A stretch of DNA of 64,000 nucleotides from Gilvibacter sp. SZ-19 (GTDB lineage: Bacteria; Bacteroidota; Bacteroidia; Flavobacteriales; Flavobacteriaceae): the NCBI RefSeq assembly GCF_002163875.1, contig NZ_CP019333.1, positions 2,534,864 through 2,598,863 on the forward strand, in the 5' to 3' direction. Positions 62,782 to 64,000 of this stretch are shown here, one piece after another; position 1 is the first letter of the stretch; every line of letters begins with the position of its first letter. The translations under genes and the position numbers were made by a program. Under the pieces are notes generated by a model. It was given only the letters and a program-made list of their open reading frames with translations, was not told where the DNA came from and did no database searches.

Positions 62782-62979
62782 CTTTTTTGCATCGCATTAT
62801 ATTGAAATAGCTCTTAATTTTGTAAGAAAAAGTAGGGTTTTACCGTATTTTTTGTACGGTTAGTTGATTTGTGTTAAATTCCTCTTGTGAATGTTAGGCC
62901 AGTTCCCCGGGACAGACGTTCACCGGTTAACTAACTTAAACAATGATGACTCCCCCAGTTCATCGCAAAACCTCACTTT
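62782..62979. promoter_or_regulatory. 198-base upstream region with an ACCGTA/TACGGT inverted repeat
   Basis: ACCGTA (62842-62847) and TACGGT (62855-62860) form an inverted repeat with a TTTTTTG spacer. Further on, GGCCAGTTCCCCGGGACAGA and CACCGGTTAAC add small palindromes (CCCGGG; ACCGGT). The repeat lies 120 bases before the ATG at 62980 and may be an operator. No gene fits this gap. Confidence 0.4.
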
Positions 62980-63930
62980 ATGAAAATCCTTAAAAATTCG
63001 ATTTTAACGGTATTTGCCGTTAGCCTGTTATTTATTGGTTGTACCTCTGAACCCTACACAGAGACCAATGATGTAAACCGCGACCTTGTTGTTGTAGATG
63101 ATATTGCTGCAGAGGCAGTAACCCCAGTGACCATTGTACCCTGGAGTTCTGGTGATGCTGCTTCGGAATGTGAACAAGCGGGTGCGGGCTGTGATTTCTC
63201 CTGGAAGATCGACGATTCGCCTGAGAACGGTATTTATAATACCAACACAGATCAGTACGGTAATACGCCGACAGACTTTGACCTCTCCATTAAAATTCTC
63301 AACAGCGATGGGATCTACTTTGATTGGTCTACGGACTATGAAGTATGTGCAGTGATTGTAAAAGGTGGCCCTGGAGCAAATGTATATTATTACCCCGATG
63401 GTGCCTGTTCTGATTCGGACCTGCACGCACCTATAAACCCTGCTAATGGCACGCCTTATGGTTTAAGCCACGTGACCTTCTGTTTTTCTGAAACTCCTTG
63501 TGATACAGATCCGTCGGAGTGTTTTGAAGATGAAACTGCTTGGGCCGATGGAGAGCGTTACACCAACAGAGGAAATTGGGCAACTTATACCGCCTATCCG
63601 GGAGATGGTGAATCGGTTGATATTTATGCAGGAAAGACCAACTACGCCGGAACCGTTACCTTTAATGACAATGGTGATGGAACGGTAGATCTGGATATCG
63701 CCTTAGAAGATGGATTTATTTTCTATTACGATATGGCAGACGATTCTGCAGACCACAACATTAAGATCCAAGATTACGATACTAGTCCATCTGGGAATCC
63801 AAGCCCTGGACTTTTCGATCACAAGTTTACGGCAAGTGCTGGAGCTTCTAGCATGACCGTTACTGTACCTATGAATGAATTCTACGGAATCCATTTGGAT
63901 GTAGGTGCAGAAGTACCTTGTGACGGATAA
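62980..63930 (+). CDS. Cysteine-bearing hypothetical lipoprotein
   Basis: A 316-residue lipoprotein (lipobox SLLFIGC, Cys about 21). The mature part has two beta domains: residues 60-180 with many Cys (SECEQAGAGCDFSW, YEVCAVIVKGGP, DGACSDSD, VTFCFSETPCDTDPSECFED), probably in disulfides, and residues 180-310, a beta-sandwich (GTVTFNDNGDGTVDLDIALEDGFIFYYDM, VTVPMNEFYGIHLDVGA). The first domain is like a hyalin/Ig-like or adhesion module of flavobacterial surface proteins, but I recognise no exact family. A good terminator follows. Confidence 0.75.
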   Translation: MKILKNSILTVFAVSLLFIGCTSEPYTETNDVNRDLVVVDDIAAEAVTPVTIVPWSSGDAASECEQAGAGCDFSWKIDDSPENGIYNTNTDQYGNTPTDFDLSIKILNSDGIYFDWSTDYEVCAVIVKGGPGANVYYYPDGACSDSDLHAPINPANGTPYGLSHVTFCFSETPCDTDPSECFEDETAWADGERYTNRGNWATYTAYPGDGESVDIYAGKTNYAGTVTFNDNGDGTVDLDIALEDGFIFYYDMADDSADHNIKIQDYDTSPSGNPSPGLFDHKFTASAGASSMTVTVPMNEFYGIHLDVGAEVPCDG

Positions 63931-63954
63931 TTTCAATGGAAATTGAATGATTGA

Positions 63955-63983
63955 AAAACCCGCGTTAGTTCGCGGGTTTTTTG
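63955..63983 (+). terminator. Terminator after the cysteine-bearing lipoprotein
   Basis: AAAACCCGCG (63955-63964) pairs with CGCGGGTTTT (63971-63980) across a six-base loop, with a T run on the right. Confidence 0.9.
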
Positions 63984-64000
63984 TTAAGCTACAATGCATT

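Overview
The window reads as chromosome of a marine-type Flavobacteriaceae bacterium (Bacteroidota). The signs are: several promoters of the Bacteroidota form TTG-(about 20 nt)-TAnnTTTG; a very high share of secreted lipoproteins; a DUF4421 protein, a DUF6090 protein, a SusC-like plug domain, a CAL67264-type membrane peptide and TPR regulators with a C-terminal HTH; and the split menaquinone cluster menA/UPF0173/menC/CPBP/menE. Genes are tightly packed, often overlapping by 1-20 bases. I see no rRNA, prophage, insertion sequence or CRISPR array.

Layout. 1-9 kb: partial M20 amidohydrolase with a DsrE-like protein, UvrD/PcrA helicase, two tandem secreted esterases, a YciO/YrdC protein, Dps and a Thermus-type isocitrate dehydrogenase. 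9-16 kb: TPR-HTH regulator, a cadherin-like lipoprotein and a large secreted BNR/sortilin-like beta-propeller. 16-24 kb: catalase-peroxidase KatG, then a long minus-strand run (DUF4421, lipoprotein, pirin, small secreted proteins, DUF2007, OmpA-like lipoprotein). 24-27.6 kb: glycosyltransferase, a PD-(D/E)XK-like protein, DNA polymerase III delta, DUF6090 and DoxX. 27.7-32.5 kb: menaquinone operon. 32.5-40 kb: a lysine-tailed secreted protein, a composite VWA/plug/TPR protein, a membrane-anchored patatin and an M24 peptidase. 40-44.6 kb: amidohydrolase, MFS transporter and a biotin-dependent carboxylase beta subunit. 44.7-51.4 kb: an FMN-reductase/MarR/pirin operon, CAL67264 peptide, EttA, HAD phosphatase and S9 peptidase. 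51.4-58 kb: MBL hydrolase, GNAT, histidine utilisation (FtcD, HutI), a trans-sulfuration enzyme and BshB1. 58-64 kb: tRNA-His, a 131-bp tandem hairpin array, a GC-rich structured element, and then small lipoproteins and secreted proteins with no clear function.

How the genes fit together. Core metabolism is represented by ICDH, menaquinone synthesis (sole quinone in this group), histidine breakdown ending in formiminoglutamate, and bacillithiol synthesis. KatG, Dps, BshB1, two pirins and the MarR-linked oxidoreductase suggest substantial redox and electrophile defence. The many secreted esterases, peptidases and lipoproteins fit a life on polymeric or particulate organic matter.

The most unusual parts are: the 131-bp tandem array behind tRNA-His, where the hairpin structure is kept while one stem sequence is wholly replaced; the composite protein at 33324-35531, which carries a TonB plug domain but no barrel; a palindromic operator candidate ahead of the MarR operon; and a CXXCH motif in the DUF6090 protein.
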